DNA from: Akkermansiaceae bacterium
GTDB lineage: Bacteria > Verrucomicrobiota > Verrucomicrobiia > Verrucomicrobiales > Akkermansiaceae
Assembly: GCA_023301335.1 (NCBI GenBank)
Contig: JALZVA010000126.1
Location: 1 to 14,416, forward strand
Direction: 5' to 3'
DNA length: 14,416 bases
The notes under the pieces are model-generated. The model saw only the letters and a list, made by a program, of their open reading frames with translations, made no database searches and was not told where the DNA came from. Every line of letters begins with the position of its first letter. Within the stretch, counting starts at the first letter, position 1. Made by a program: the position numbers and the translations under genes. Below are positions 1 through 7,346 of the stretch, piece after piece.

Positions 1-747
1 CGCACTCGTGTTTCCTTTGAGGTTGGGGTGCGAGAGCTCGGCGGCTCTGTCATGTTTCTCTCCTCTAATGATCTGCAATTAGGTCGCGGCGAACCGATTA
101 AGGACACCGCTCGCGTGCTAGGGCGCATGGTGCATGGATGTATCATCAGAACTTTTGATCAGCAGGATGTAGAAGATTTCGCCCAGTATTCAAATATTCC
201 AACCATCAATGCTCTCACTGACAGCGAACATCCTTGTCAGATTCTCGCCGACCTCTTGACGATTAAAGAGACTCTCGGGAGCTGGGATAGTAAAAAAATC
301 GTCTTCATTGGAGATGGCGATAACAACATGTCACGTTCTTGGATGTGGGCTGCCAAGTACCTTGGCTTCGATCTTGTGGTCGCCTCCCCCGATGCATGTA
401 AGCCACCACAGAGCTACATCGATCATCTCAATGCGCCCAATGTAAGTTTCACTTCTGATCCAGTAGCGGCCTGCTCTGGAGCACACGTTATCAACACGGA
501 CGTCTGGCTCTCTATGGGGCAAGAAGGCCAAGAAGAAAAGGAAGCATTGTTTGGCGACTACCAAGTCAATGACGCCCTCCTCAGTCATGCTGCAGAAGAT
601 CATATCGTGCTCCACTGCCTCCCAGCTTACCGAGAAAAAGAAATCACAGAAGCTGTTTTAGAGCAATTTTCCGAGGTTATTTTCCGACAAGCCGAGAATC
701 GCCTACACGCACAGAAAGCGGTGATGGCTACACTCGCTGGAGCTTAA
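1..747 (+). CDS. argF: Ornithine carbamoyltransferase, 3' part (start lies outside the window)
   Basis: Transfers the carbamoyl group from carbamoyl phosphate to ornithine, giving citrulline, in cytoplasmic arginine synthesis. The frame is open from base 1 and its first residues, RTRVSFEVG, match the end of the carbamoyl-phosphate motif STRTR, so about 55-60 N-terminal residues are missing and 248 are present. Further family motifs are HPCQ (bases 229-240), the GDGDNN turn of the ornithine domain, DVWLSMGQE (from base 499), HCLPA (bases 613-627) and a C-terminal RQAENRLHAQKAV. The HCLPA and SMGQE motifs fit ornithine rather than aspartate carbamoyltransferase. Some related enzymes use acetylornithine or succinylornithine, which the sequence alone does not exclude. 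The reading frame is intact to a TAA stop, and 69 pyrimidine-rich bases separate it from the amidase gene. Confidence 0.93.
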   Translation, partial: RTRVSFEVGVRELGGSVMFLSSNDLQLGRGEPIKDTARVLGRMVHGCIIRTFDQQDVEDFAQYSNIPTINALTDSEHPCQILADLLTIKETLGSWDSKKIVFIGDGDNNMSRSWMWAAKYLGFDLVVASPDACKPPQSYIDHLNAPNVSFTSDPVAACSGAHVINTDVWLSMGQEGQEEKEALFGDYQVNDALLSHAAEDHIVLHCLPAYREKEITEAVLEQFSEVIFRQAENRLHAQKAVMATLAGA

Positions 748-816
748 CCTCTTAGACCCTGCTCTTTTCTCATTGCATCCGCTCTTTTTTTTGATACTTC
801 CAAACTCTCTCTACGT

Positions 817-1791
817 ATGAACTTCGGAAAAAATATCATCGCTTTGCTCGCCTTCTTTGTTTTAGGGCACAGCCAGCTTGTGCAGGCAGCATGGGATCAG
901 TACACTTACAATGATTGTAAGTATGTCACCGTCCAAAATGTCAAGGACTACTACCAGTTCACCAGTATGCAGAAGAGCGGAAATTCCATCACGCTAAAGA
1001 ACCAGTCTATAAAAGTGGAACTCACCCTCAATAGCTACAATTGCTTCATGAACAATATCAAGTTCGTGCTGAGTAAGCCTATAACAATGGTGAGCGGGAA
1101 GGCGCTCATCTCTCAGCTCGACCTCGTCAAACTCATCGATCCAGTCCTCCGTCCTAGCAATATTAAAAATAGCCGCCCCTTCCGCACTGTCATCATCGAT
1201 CCAGGTCACGGGGGCAAAGACCCAGGTGCAGTTAACCGCCTAGCTACAGAAGCGTATTACAATCTACGTGTCGCAAAAAAATTAGAATACCTTCTTACAC
1301 AGCGCGGGTATCAGGTCGTCATGACCCGCTCCACGGACAAGACTGTCAGCCTTAATGACCGTGTCTCACTGGCGAATAAATATCCGGATGCTATTTTCAT
1401 CTCTATTCATTTCAATGCAGGTGGGGCTGGTAAAGCCAAAGGAATGGAAACTTTCATTCTTTCCCCTAAAGGCGTCGCCCACCCAGGAAGGAATGTTAAA
1501 GCTAGTGACCACAAGATGTTACAGGGTAACCTTCAAGACTCTCAGAATATTGCCCTTGCCACAGCCATTCACGGAAGCTCTATGCTCCGCTTAAGGCTCG
1601 ATGATCGAGGTATCAAGAGAGCCCGCTACCGTGTCCTCTGTGGGATCAGGCACCCTGCAATTCTTATCGAAGGCGGGTTTATGAGCAACCCCGAAGAGGC
1701 GAAGAAAATTCACACCGCATCTCATCAGGATAATCTCGCCAAAGGCATTGCTGAAGGAATCATGAAATACCAATCTGCGGTTTCTCAGTAA
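817..1791 (+). CDS. Secreted N-acetylmuramoyl-L-alanine amidase (Amidase_3 family)
   Basis: A zinc enzyme that cuts the bond between N-acetylmuramic acid and the peptide stem of peptidoglycan, probably in the periplasm. The protein has 324 residues. It starts with a signal peptide (residues 1-24, ending QAA). A beta-rich segment follows at about 28-118, which looks like the copper-amine-oxidase N-terminal-like domain often attached to cell-wall enzymes. The catalytic domain runs from about 124 to the end. The likely zinc ligands are H131 (DPGHGG), E145 (TEAYYNL) and H198 (SIHFNAG), and the catalytic glutamate is E285 (IEGGFMSN). All expected active-site residues are present. No ribosome binding site precedes the ATG, where the leader is C/T-rich. 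AmiC-like daughter-cell separation or spore-type wall remodelling cannot be told apart from sequence. Confidence 0.9.
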   Translation: MNFGKNIIALLAFFVLGHSQLVQAAWDQYTYNDCKYVTVQNVKDYYQFTSMQKSGNSITLKNQSIKVELTLNSYNCFMNNIKFVLSKPITMVSGKALISQLDLVKLIDPVLRPSNIKNSRPFRTVIIDPGHGGKDPGAVNRLATEAYYNLRVAKKLEYLLTQRGYQVVMTRSTDKTVSLNDRVSLANKYPDAIFISIHFNAGGAGKAKGMETFILSPKGVAHPGRNVKASDHKMLQGNLQDSQNIALATAIHGSSMLRLRLDDRGIKRARYRVLCGIRHPAILIEGGFMSNPEEAKKIHTASHQDNLAKGIAEGIMKYQSAVSQ

Positions 1792-1878
1792 AGCTCTCTC
1801 CCCCCTTTTCCCCTGCATCACTTTCTCACATTTGCTTTTTGCTTTTTAGCTTAAAGCTCTGTAGATTTCCCCTAGCTC

Positions 1879-3675
1879 ATGAATGCTGCTGACTTAAAAT
1901 ACTGTGAGGATCTTTATGCATACGCACGCCGTGAATCCCGCGAGGTAAACGTCGGGCATATCGGTATCGGAGGAGGTCATCCAGTGCGTATCCAGTCGAT
2001 GATCACTGCGGACACGCGTGACACCGATGCTTGTGTTGCCGAGATTCTTTCGCTTGCAGAAGCCGATTGTGAAATCGTCCGCCTCACTGCACAGACTCGT
2101 AAATACGCACAAAACCTTGAGCATATTGCTGCGGGCGTCCGTGCTGCGGGCTGTGATGTGCCTCTCGTGGCAGACATTCACTTTAAACCTGATGCCGCGC
2201 TCGAAGCTGCGAAATGGGTTGAAAAAATCAGAATAAATCCAGGGAACTACGCAGATAAGAAAAAATTCGAAATCAGAGAATACACCGATGCTCAATACCA
2301 AGAAGAACTCGACCGTATCCGTCAGCAGTTTTCCCCACTCGTCTCTCTCTGTATCAGTAATCATAGAGCGATGCGTATCGGCACCAATCACGGCTCTCTC
2401 TCAGACCGTATCATGAATCGCTTTGGCGACACGCCACTCGGGATGGTCGAATCCGCATTGGAATTTGCCAGAATTGCACGAGATCACGACTACCATAACT
2501 TTGTCTTCTCGATGAAGGCATCCAACCCAAAGGTGATGATTGAAGCTTACCGTTTACTGGTAGCGCGGCTCTATGATTTGGGAGGCGACTGGAATTACCC
2601 CATTCACTTGGGAGTCACGGAAGCTGGAGATGGGGAAGATGGCAGGATCAAGTCTGCCATAGGGATTGGCTCACTTCTTTCTGATGGTATTGGAGACACC
2701 ATCCGCGTTTCTCTAACAGAAGATCCAACCCATGAGATCCCCGTTGCTAAAGCCCTTGTAAACAACCTCGCAGCGGCAAGAAACAGACATCAAAAACATA
2801 CTTTTGTGGCAGACTCCTCTCCCTTTGACCCCTATTCCTACACACGGAGAGAAACAAGCAAACTCACTTTTGATGCACTCAGTCTCGGTGGGAACATCGT
2901 CCCCGCTGTCATCACGACCCAACAGAAATGGGATGCTCTCGCTCATAAGATCGATAAGCTTGGTGACTTTAAGCCAGAAGCCGTAATCGAAAAACTTTCT
3001 ATTCACTCTGTTGATCCTAACGACACCGAGGCAATCAAGATGCTGAATGCTCAAGAAAGCCCTCAGCTCGTAGCAGTCAAAGACGGACTCAATATCGGTG
3101 TGGTGCACGCTTACCGCATGCTCGCTAGTCGCCTCCAACAGCCCCACCCTATTTTACTCAAAGACACCCTCAACCCTCAGTCCTCAGAAGACTCTGACTT
3201 CCAAGAAAATCTGCTCACCGCAGCACGTAATATCGGCTCTCTGATCTGTGACGGAATTGGTGACGCCGTTCTCGTTCAGGGAGAAGCTGCTCCTGGGCAG
3301 AGCCTGCGCCTTGCCTATAATGTGTTACAGGCAGCAGGTGCTAGGATCTTTAAAACAGATTACGTTGCCTGTCCAAGCTGTGGTCGAACACTCTTTAACT
3401 TACAAGACACAACCCAAAAAATCCGTGCAGCTACTGGTCACCTGAAGGGAGTCCGTATTGCCATCATGGGGTGTATCGTCAATGGTCCTGGCGAAATGGC
3501 AGATGCTGATTTTGGCTATGTTGGTGGAGCTCCTAACAAAATCAATCTTTACGTAGGCAAGACAGCTGTGCAATTTAACATCCCAGAAGAGGAAGCGGTC
3601 GAGCGACTGGTTACTCTTATTAAAGAGCACAATAAGTGGGTCGATGCTCCTAAAACTCAGATAGAAATCAACTGA
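1879..3675 (+). CDS. ispG: 4-hydroxy-3-methylbut-2-enyl diphosphate synthase, long form with inserted domain
   Basis: Catalyses the reductive conversion of MEcPP to HMBPP, the next-to-last step of the MEP isoprenoid pathway, using a [4Fe-4S] cluster in the cytoplasm. At 598 residues it is far longer than the roughly 370 of the E. coli enzyme. This is the form known from Chlamydia, Bacteroidetes and plants, with an extra domain between the TIM barrel and the Fe-S domain. The barrel runs from residue 1 to about 280, with HPVRIQSM, VADIHFKPD and IRINPGNY. The insert covers about 285-490. The Fe-S domain carries C498 and C501 (CPSCGRT), C532 and E539 (MGCIVNGPGE), so the whole cluster ligand set is present. 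The TGA stop overlaps the next ATG by one base, which suggests coupled translation. There is no visible ribosome binding site. Confidence 0.95.
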   Translation: MNAADLKYCEDLYAYARRESREVNVGHIGIGGGHPVRIQSMITADTRDTDACVAEILSLAEADCEIVRLTAQTRKYAQNLEHIAAGVRAAGCDVPLVADIHFKPDAALEAAKWVEKIRINPGNYADKKKFEIREYTDAQYQEELDRIRQQFSPLVSLCISNHRAMRIGTNHGSLSDRIMNRFGDTPLGMVESALEFARIARDHDYHNFVFSMKASNPKVMIEAYRLLVARLYDLGGDWNYPIHLGVTEAGDGEDGRIKSAIGIGSLLSDGIGDTIRVSLTEDPTHEIPVAKALVNNLAAARNRHQKHTFVADSSPFDPYSYTRRETSKLTFDALSLGGNIVPAVITTQQKWDALAHKIDKLGDFKPEAVIEKLSIHSVDPNDTEAIKMLNAQESPQLVAVKDGLNIGVVHAYRMLASRLQQPHPILLKDTLNPQSSEDSDFQENLLTAARNIGSLICDGIGDAVLVQGEAAPGQSLRLAYNVLQAAGARIFKTDYVACPSCGRTLFNLQDTTQKIRAATGHLKGVRIAIMGCIVNGPGEMADADFGYVGGAPNKINLYVGKTAVQFNIPEEEAVERLVTLIKEHNKWVDAPKTQIEIN

Positions 3676-4517
3676 TGTATATTCTTTCAAAAATTGACCC
3701 ACAGTGGTTCATCTTCGATGTCTTTCTCGTTGCTTTTATTGCGTGGTTAGCTGGCTCGTTCTTATTTAAAATAGCCCACCCGCAAGGACAGAAAACTCCT
3801 CATTCTTTAGAACGTATCAGCACCGAAGGGTTTGGTCGCGCAGAATGGATTGGGAGCTTAGTCGTGGTGATTTTTTACTCTTCGAATGTCTGGGTAAGGT
3901 TTTTACTCCCTCCAGAAGACTTAGAAGGTGGTGATGCAGGCCCAGCTACTCTAATCATCGGGCTCTTCGTTCAGTTCGTCCTCCCGAGTATCATCATGCT
4001 CTCTATCTTAGGCGCCAAGGTCAATCTGTTAGATAGTTTAGGCTTAAGGAATGTCAATTGGGGCAAGGCTGCTGCTTTAGCCTTAGGAGGTTTTCTTATC
4101 ACCCTTTTCTTACTCGTTCTCTTAAGTGTCTCTCCTTACGAGCAGACTCTTCAGTATATTTTCGGAGAGCTTCCTGATCAAGCTGCAGTAGGAGCCTTAA
4201 AGAATGCTGAAGACCCTATTGATCTAACCATCATGATCATTGCCGCTGTAGTCCTTGCCCCTATTTTCGAAGAAATCCTCTTTCGTAGCTTTCTCTACAC
4301 GGCGACTAAAAAATACACTGGTCCGATTTTCTCAATCATTGTTAGTTCCCTTATTTTCAGCACCGTACATGGCAGTGTGAGTGCATTCATTCCCCTATGT
4401 GTTATTGGAGCGATCTTAGCTATCGTGTATGAACTCTCTGGCTCCATCTGGACCAATATCTTTGTGCACGCCGCGTTCAATCTCTTTAATGTCGCCATGC
4501 TCTTAACCTTTGGCTAA
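3675..4517 (+). CDS. CPBP-family intramembrane glutamic protease
   Basis: An integral membrane protein of 280 residues with about seven or eight hydrophobic segments, belonging to the CPBP (CAAX protease/bacteriocin-processing, Abi) family. The family motifs are present in order: EExxxR at E199-E200-R204 (FEEILFR), FxxxH ending at H232 (FSTVHG) and HxxxN at H265-N269 (HAAFN). The expected catalytic residues are therefore intact. The N-terminal hundred residues hold two further membrane spans and a loop not needed for the catalytic core. The start codon shares one base with the ispG stop, and thiL follows after only two bases, so the gene probably belongs to one transcript. The substrate is unknown. 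Bacterial members take part in prenyl-protein cleavage, bacteriocin self-immunity or regulated proteolysis, and nothing here decides between these roles. Confidence 0.88.
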   Translation: MYILSKIDPQWFIFDVFLVAFIAWLAGSFLFKIAHPQGQKTPHSLERISTEGFGRAEWIGSLVVVIFYSSNVWVRFLLPPEDLEGGDAGPATLIIGLFVQFVLPSIIMLSILGAKVNLLDSLGLRNVNWGKAAALALGGFLITLFLLVLLSVSPYEQTLQYIFGELPDQAAVGALKNAEDPIDLTIMIIAAVVLAPIFEEILFRSFLYTATKKYTGPIFSIIVSSLIFSTVHGSVSAFIPLCVIGAILAIVYELSGSIWTNIFVHAAFNLFNVAMLLTFG

Positions 4518-4519
4518 GT

Positions 4520-5407
4520 ATGGCAGACTTATCATCCATGGGAGAAGATGCGGTCATTGCCAAATTGGTGCAGGGCATCCCTCTGGCTGAGCATGTTCAG
4601 GTCGGCCCCGGTGATGACTGTGCCGTCATTGACATTGCTAGCCCCAAAGGGCTTCAGCTTTTAAAAACCGATACCATCGTAGAGAATGTGCATTTCCTTA
4701 GAACTGCGGAACCATTTTCTATTGGGTGGAAAGCTGCTGCCAGAGTCGTCAGTGACTTCGCCGCCATGGGTGGACAGCCAGACTCTCTCGTGGTGGCTCT
4801 CGCTGTCCCCAAAGAGCTTCCTTTTACCTTTCTCTCAGCCATCTATGAAGGGATCTACGCCTGCGCAGAAGCCTATCATTTTTCTATCGTAGGAGGAGAA
4901 ACTAGCTCAAGTAAGGAAATCATTCTTACTCTCTCAGGCACTGGCTATGCTACCCAGCCTATCCTCCGTTCGGGTGCTAAGCCAGGAGACAGCATTTACC
5001 TAACAGGCCAAATTGGGGGTTCTATCGCAGGGAAGCACCTCACCTTCCAACCGCGCGTGCAAGAGGCTCAGTGGCTCTGCACACACCTCCCGCCTAATGC
5101 CATGATGGATCTTTCTGACGGACTTGCCAAAGATCTCCCGCGCCTAGCTGAACAATCTAAGGTGGGCTTTGACATTGATCTTACACAGCTGCCCTGCACC
5201 CCTGGATGTTCGCCTACACAAGCACTTTCTGATGGCGAGGACTACGAGCTGTTATTCACCACTCAACACCCTCTTGATGAACATTTACACGCCCAATGGA
5301 GAGCACGTTTCCCTAACACACCTCTCACTAAGATTGGCACCGTGACACGGCATAAGAAAACTCAACTCGAAGGCGGATGGGAACATTTTTCAAATTCTTC
5401 AGATTAA
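4520..5407 (+). CDS. thiL: Thiamine-monophosphate kinase
   Basis: Phosphorylates thiamine monophosphate to the cofactor thiamine diphosphate using ATP, in the cytoplasm. The 295-residue product has the PurM/ThiL-type ATP-grasp-like fold motifs: GPGDDCAV with D32-D33 for metal and nucleotide binding, TDTIVENVHF, VVSDFAAMGG, the glycine-rich IVGGETSSS, MMDLSDGLAKDL (about 195-206) and SDGEDYELLFT. It ends in a GW-x-HF element typical of the family C-terminus, so the gene is complete although slightly shorter than the usual 320-330 residues. It starts two bases after the CPBP gene stop without a ribosome binding site, and its last 31 bases overlap the next gene. No other thiamine gene is nearby. 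Confidence 0.94.
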   Translation: MADLSSMGEDAVIAKLVQGIPLAEHVQVGPGDDCAVIDIASPKGLQLLKTDTIVENVHFLRTAEPFSIGWKAAARVVSDFAAMGGQPDSLVVALAVPKELPFTFLSAIYEGIYACAEAYHFSIVGGETSSSKEIILTLSGTGYATQPILRSGAKPGDSIYLTGQIGGSIAGKHLTFQPRVQEAQWLCTHLPPNAMMDLSDGLAKDLPRLAEQSKVGFDIDLTQLPCTPGCSPTQALSDGEDYELLFTTQHPLDEHLHAQWRARFPNTPLTKIGTVTRHKKTQLEGGWEHFSNSSD

Positions 5408-6498
5408 TCTGGATACCTGTTTGGCTCACACTGCTCTCTCTCCCCGCCCACGCTCATGAATGGGAGCAGATTTTCATCCAATACGAGCTCAAGGGTGACG
5501 AGCATCTCTTTAAAATGGAGTTCGATGTCGGCTATGCCATCCCAGAAATCAGAGACGATCCTGATGCCTCTCCTCCTAAACATGCATGGCTGTTAGATCA
5601 AAGTGATGCTAGGTATCAGGCCTTACAGGGTGAGGCTAAAACTGTGCTGCTCTCTTTCCTTCATTTCTCTACAGATGCACATGCTGTGCAACCACAGATC
5701 CACTTTCCTGACTGGGATACTCAGCCGCTCACCTTTCCCAAAAATCTAAATGGCTTCGCCTACATCACCATTCATCTTTCACTCCCGCTATCCCAGAATC
5801 CGCTACAATGTGATGTGTTAGAACATGCATACGCAACCAATGTATTATTTGAAGCAGAGCATTTTGGGCTGCGCACGCTACAGCCTGGCGAAGACATTCT
5901 CTTCCCTGCCACCATTGCTCCAGAAACGCACAGCACGGCTCCCGTCTCCAGTTTTTTTTATAATAGTAAAGCTGGCTTCCTACACGTCATTCCCCAAGGG
6001 CTCGATCACGTCCTCTTCATCCTCGCTATGTGTCTAGCCGCTGGTGGTTTAAAGCGGGCTATTGGCTTCTCTCTGTTATTTACTTCCTGCCACATGCTTA
6101 GCTTCGCGCTTATCTACTTAGGCCTTATCCAACTTAACGCCACTGCCAGCCAAATCATCGAATGGGGTATACTGGGGTCTATCATCGCACTCTCTGCTCT
6201 GCATTTAATTAAGAAACAAGTTCTCAGGCACACGCTCTTGATCCTCATTATTAGCTTTGGAATGCTGCATGGTTTGGGCTTTGCCAGGGTCCTACTCGAA
6301 AACGTTCAGAGCCAACACACGCTCAGCCTTATCTGCGCTATTGGAGCGGGAGTAGAACTTGCGCAACTCACCATCGTGCTACTCACCTGCTCTGCTTTAT
6401 TTCTAGTGGGTAAAGTCTCCCAACAGCGTTCCATCCACAGTTCGCTTCACCTCGTTATCATTCTCAGCGCGCTGATCCTGTTGATCGCGAGGTTTTAA
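5377..6498 (+). CDS. HupE/UreJ-like membrane protein with exported N-terminal domain
   Basis: A 373-residue protein with a signal peptide (residues 1-26, ending PAHA), an extracytoplasmic domain (about 27-190) and a C-terminal membrane domain with about six spans. The membrane domain has the conserved histidine pattern of the HupE/UreJ_2 group: H211 in GLDHVLFILA, H239 in FTSCHMLSF and H298 in MLHGLGFA. Better-known HupE and UreJ proteins are linked to nickel or cobalt supply of hydrogenase and urease, but no such enzyme is encoded here, so the substrate is open. The ATG lies inside the end of thiL (31-base overlap in another frame). A purine-rich AAGGCGG directly abuts it, which is too close to be a normal ribosome binding site. 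The start is nevertheless supported by the complete signal peptide. Confidence 0.8.
   Translation: MGTFFKFFRLIWIPVWLTLLSLPAHAHEWEQIFIQYELKGDEHLFKMEFDVGYAIPEIRDDPDASPPKHAWLLDQSDARYQALQGEAKTVLLSFLHFSTDAHAVQPQIHFPDWDTQPLTFPKNLNGFAYITIHLSLPLSQNPLQCDVLEHAYATNVLFEAEHFGLRTLQPGEDILFPATIAPETHSTAPVSSFFYNSKAGFLHVIPQGLDHVLFILAMCLAAGGLKRAIGFSLLFTSCHMLSFALIYLGLIQLNATASQIIEWGILGSIIALSALHLIKKQVLRHTLLILIISFGMLHGLGFARVLLENVQSQHTLSLICAIGAGVELAQLTIVLLTCSALFLVGKVSQQRSIHSSLHLVIILSALILLIARF
6470..6496 (+). terminator. Possible weak terminator at the end of the plus-strand unit
   Basis: An imperfect stem (CGC and GATC pairing with GATC and GCG, one bulged T, five-base loop) is followed by AGG and then TTTT at the very end of the HupE-like coding sequence. 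It lies just before the convergent gene, where a terminator is expected. The stem is short and the T run is only four bases, so this is a weak candidate. Confidence 0.25.
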
Positions 6499-6517
6499 GT
6501 AAACCAGAACTCCGCCT

Positions 6518-6733
6518 CTATGCGATATGGCGATGTCCTTCTTCTAAGAACTTGGCAATGTAATCTTTGAGCGTCATCTCTTGCTTATTCGCCGCCCACT
6601 CGATCTTTGCCTTCAAGTCATGAGTAAGCTCAAGCTCGATACTTTGCTTCCCTAGGTCTCTTGCCTTTGCACGTTGACGCCTTTTTCTCTCGGCAGCAGT
6701 TAGTGGTGCTTTCTTTTTAGGTTCCTCAGACAT
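6518..6733 (-). CDS. Small ribbon-helix-helix-like DNA-binding protein
   Basis: A 71-residue protein. Residues 1-28 are very basic (AERKRRQRAKARD). They are followed by a predicted beta strand (SIELEL, 31-36), helix A (about 38-50), a turn, and helix B (LKDYIAKFLEEG, 55-66). This beta-alpha-alpha order is the ribbon-helix-helix (CopG/Arc/MetJ) fold, in which dimers insert the strand pair into the DNA major groove. The ATG at 6733 is preferred over an in-frame GTG at 6766. The GTG falls within a palindrome and beside the predicted transcription start, and it would add a non-family extension. A TATAAT box and a GTGAC-AC-GTCAC inverted repeat lie just upstream, suggesting self-regulation. No toxin partner lies next to it, so it is more likely a lone regulator than an antitoxin. 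The target genes are unknown. Confidence 0.72.
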   Translation of the reverse strand: MSEEPKKKAPLTAAERKRRQRAKARDLGKQSIELELTHDLKAKIEWAANKQEMTLKDYIAKFLEEGHRHIA

Positions 6734-6754
6734 GGAAAAAGATTTCCATAAAAC

Positions 6755-6766
6755 GTGACACGTCAC
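6755..6766. promoter_or_regulatory. Inverted repeat, candidate operator of the small DNA-binding protein
   Basis: Five-base arms GTGAC and GTCAC flank a two-base spacer. The site is 22 bases upstream of the ATG at 6733 and just downstream of the minus-strand TATAAT box, so it would cover the expected transcription start. Ribbon-helix-helix proteins bind short palindromes of this kind and often repress their own genes. The operator role is inference. Confidence 0.45.
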
Positions 6767-6769
6767 AAG

Positions 6770-6775
6770 ATTATA
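6770..6775 (-). promoter_or_regulatory. -10 box (TATAAT) for the small DNA-binding protein gene
   Basis: A perfect TATAAT read on the minus strand, overlapping the stop codon of the upstream methyltransferase gene. No good -35 hexamer is seen at 16-18 bases (CTTTCT at 17). Transcription would start near 6763, giving a leader of about 30 bases to the ATG at 6733. Confidence 0.45.
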
Positions 6776-7346
6776 ATTTTTCTAACAAGAGAAGAAAGGC
6801 TGGGTTGTTTGGCGCATTGGCAAATTGATACTGCACACAACGCCAATGTTTTCTTTCTAACGAGCTGACATAGTTACGCACTGCTTTTGCTTCCTCATCC
6901 CCACCTGAGTGGCCTGGGTAGCACATGATACTGATGATGCCAGAGAGTCGAAGTCGCTGCATCGCTTGCTCAAGAGCTAAAAGTGTGGTTTCCGTCTGTG
7001 AGATGATGGCCTTATCTGCGGACGGAAGGTACCCTAGGTTAAACATACAGGCGCCTATTCCTGCTGGTACATAATCGCTGAGGTGTTCATGTCCTAAGTG
7101 GTGGAACGTGAAGTTAGTCAAGCCTGCTTCGCGAAGGCGTGTCGTAGAATTTTCCACAGCTTGCTGCTGCACATCAAAACCAATGACTTCACCCTCTGGT
7201 ACCAAGCCGGCTAGAAATAAAGCATCATGCCCGTTCCCTAGGGTGGCATCCACTAAGACATCTTCAGAGCTCACCGCTCTAGAAACGCAGAGCTTTGCCA
7301 TTTCTAACGGTTTCAATACCGCGGACTGCAAGTGCGAGCTTGGCAT
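6771..7346 (-). CDS. mnmM: MnmM/YtqB-family SAM-dependent methyltransferase (tRNA wobble uridine)
   Basis: A 191-residue class I methyltransferase of the family once labelled rRNA methylase (YtqB). In Bacillus subtilis the family member MnmM puts the final methyl group on nm5(s2)U34 of tRNA to give mnm5(s2)U. Visible motifs are the SAM loop DATLGNGHD (33-41), the acidic end of strand 2 in GFDVQ (56-60), FNLGYLP (102-108), YPGHSGGDEE (143-152) and a C-terminal NNPAFLLLLEK. Two adjacent in-frame starts exist, GTG at 7349 and ATG at 7346. I chose the ATG because it makes a one-base TGATG overlap with the SET gene stop, like the ispG junction. The product equals the family's usual length. The tRNA substrate is inferred from the family, and no mnmE, mnmG or mnmA is in view. 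Confidence 0.85.
   Translation of the reverse strand: MPSSHLQSAVLKPLEMAKLCVSRAVSSEDVLVDATLGNGHDALFLAGLVPEGEVIGFDVQQQAVENSTTRLREAGLTNFTFHHLGHEHLSDYVPAGIGACMFNLGYLPSADKAIISQTETTLLALEQAMQRLRLSGIISIMCYPGHSGGDEEAKAVRNYVSSLERKHWRCVQYQFANAPNNPAFLLLLEKL

Noticed and set aside
773..798. TTGCAT and GATACT as a promoter for the amidase gene
   Set aside because: The spacing is only 14 bases and both hexamers match poorly. The T run between argF and the amidase also has no hairpin before it, so it is not a terminator.
1894..2391. 165-codon open frame antisense to ispG
   Set aside because: It is opposite the conserved TIM barrel of ispG and its translation looks random.
6734..6766. GTG start for the small DNA-binding protein, adding 11 residues
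   Set aside because: The GTG is the last part of the palindrome and lies at or before the predicted transcription start. The ATG at 6733 gives a sensible N-terminus.
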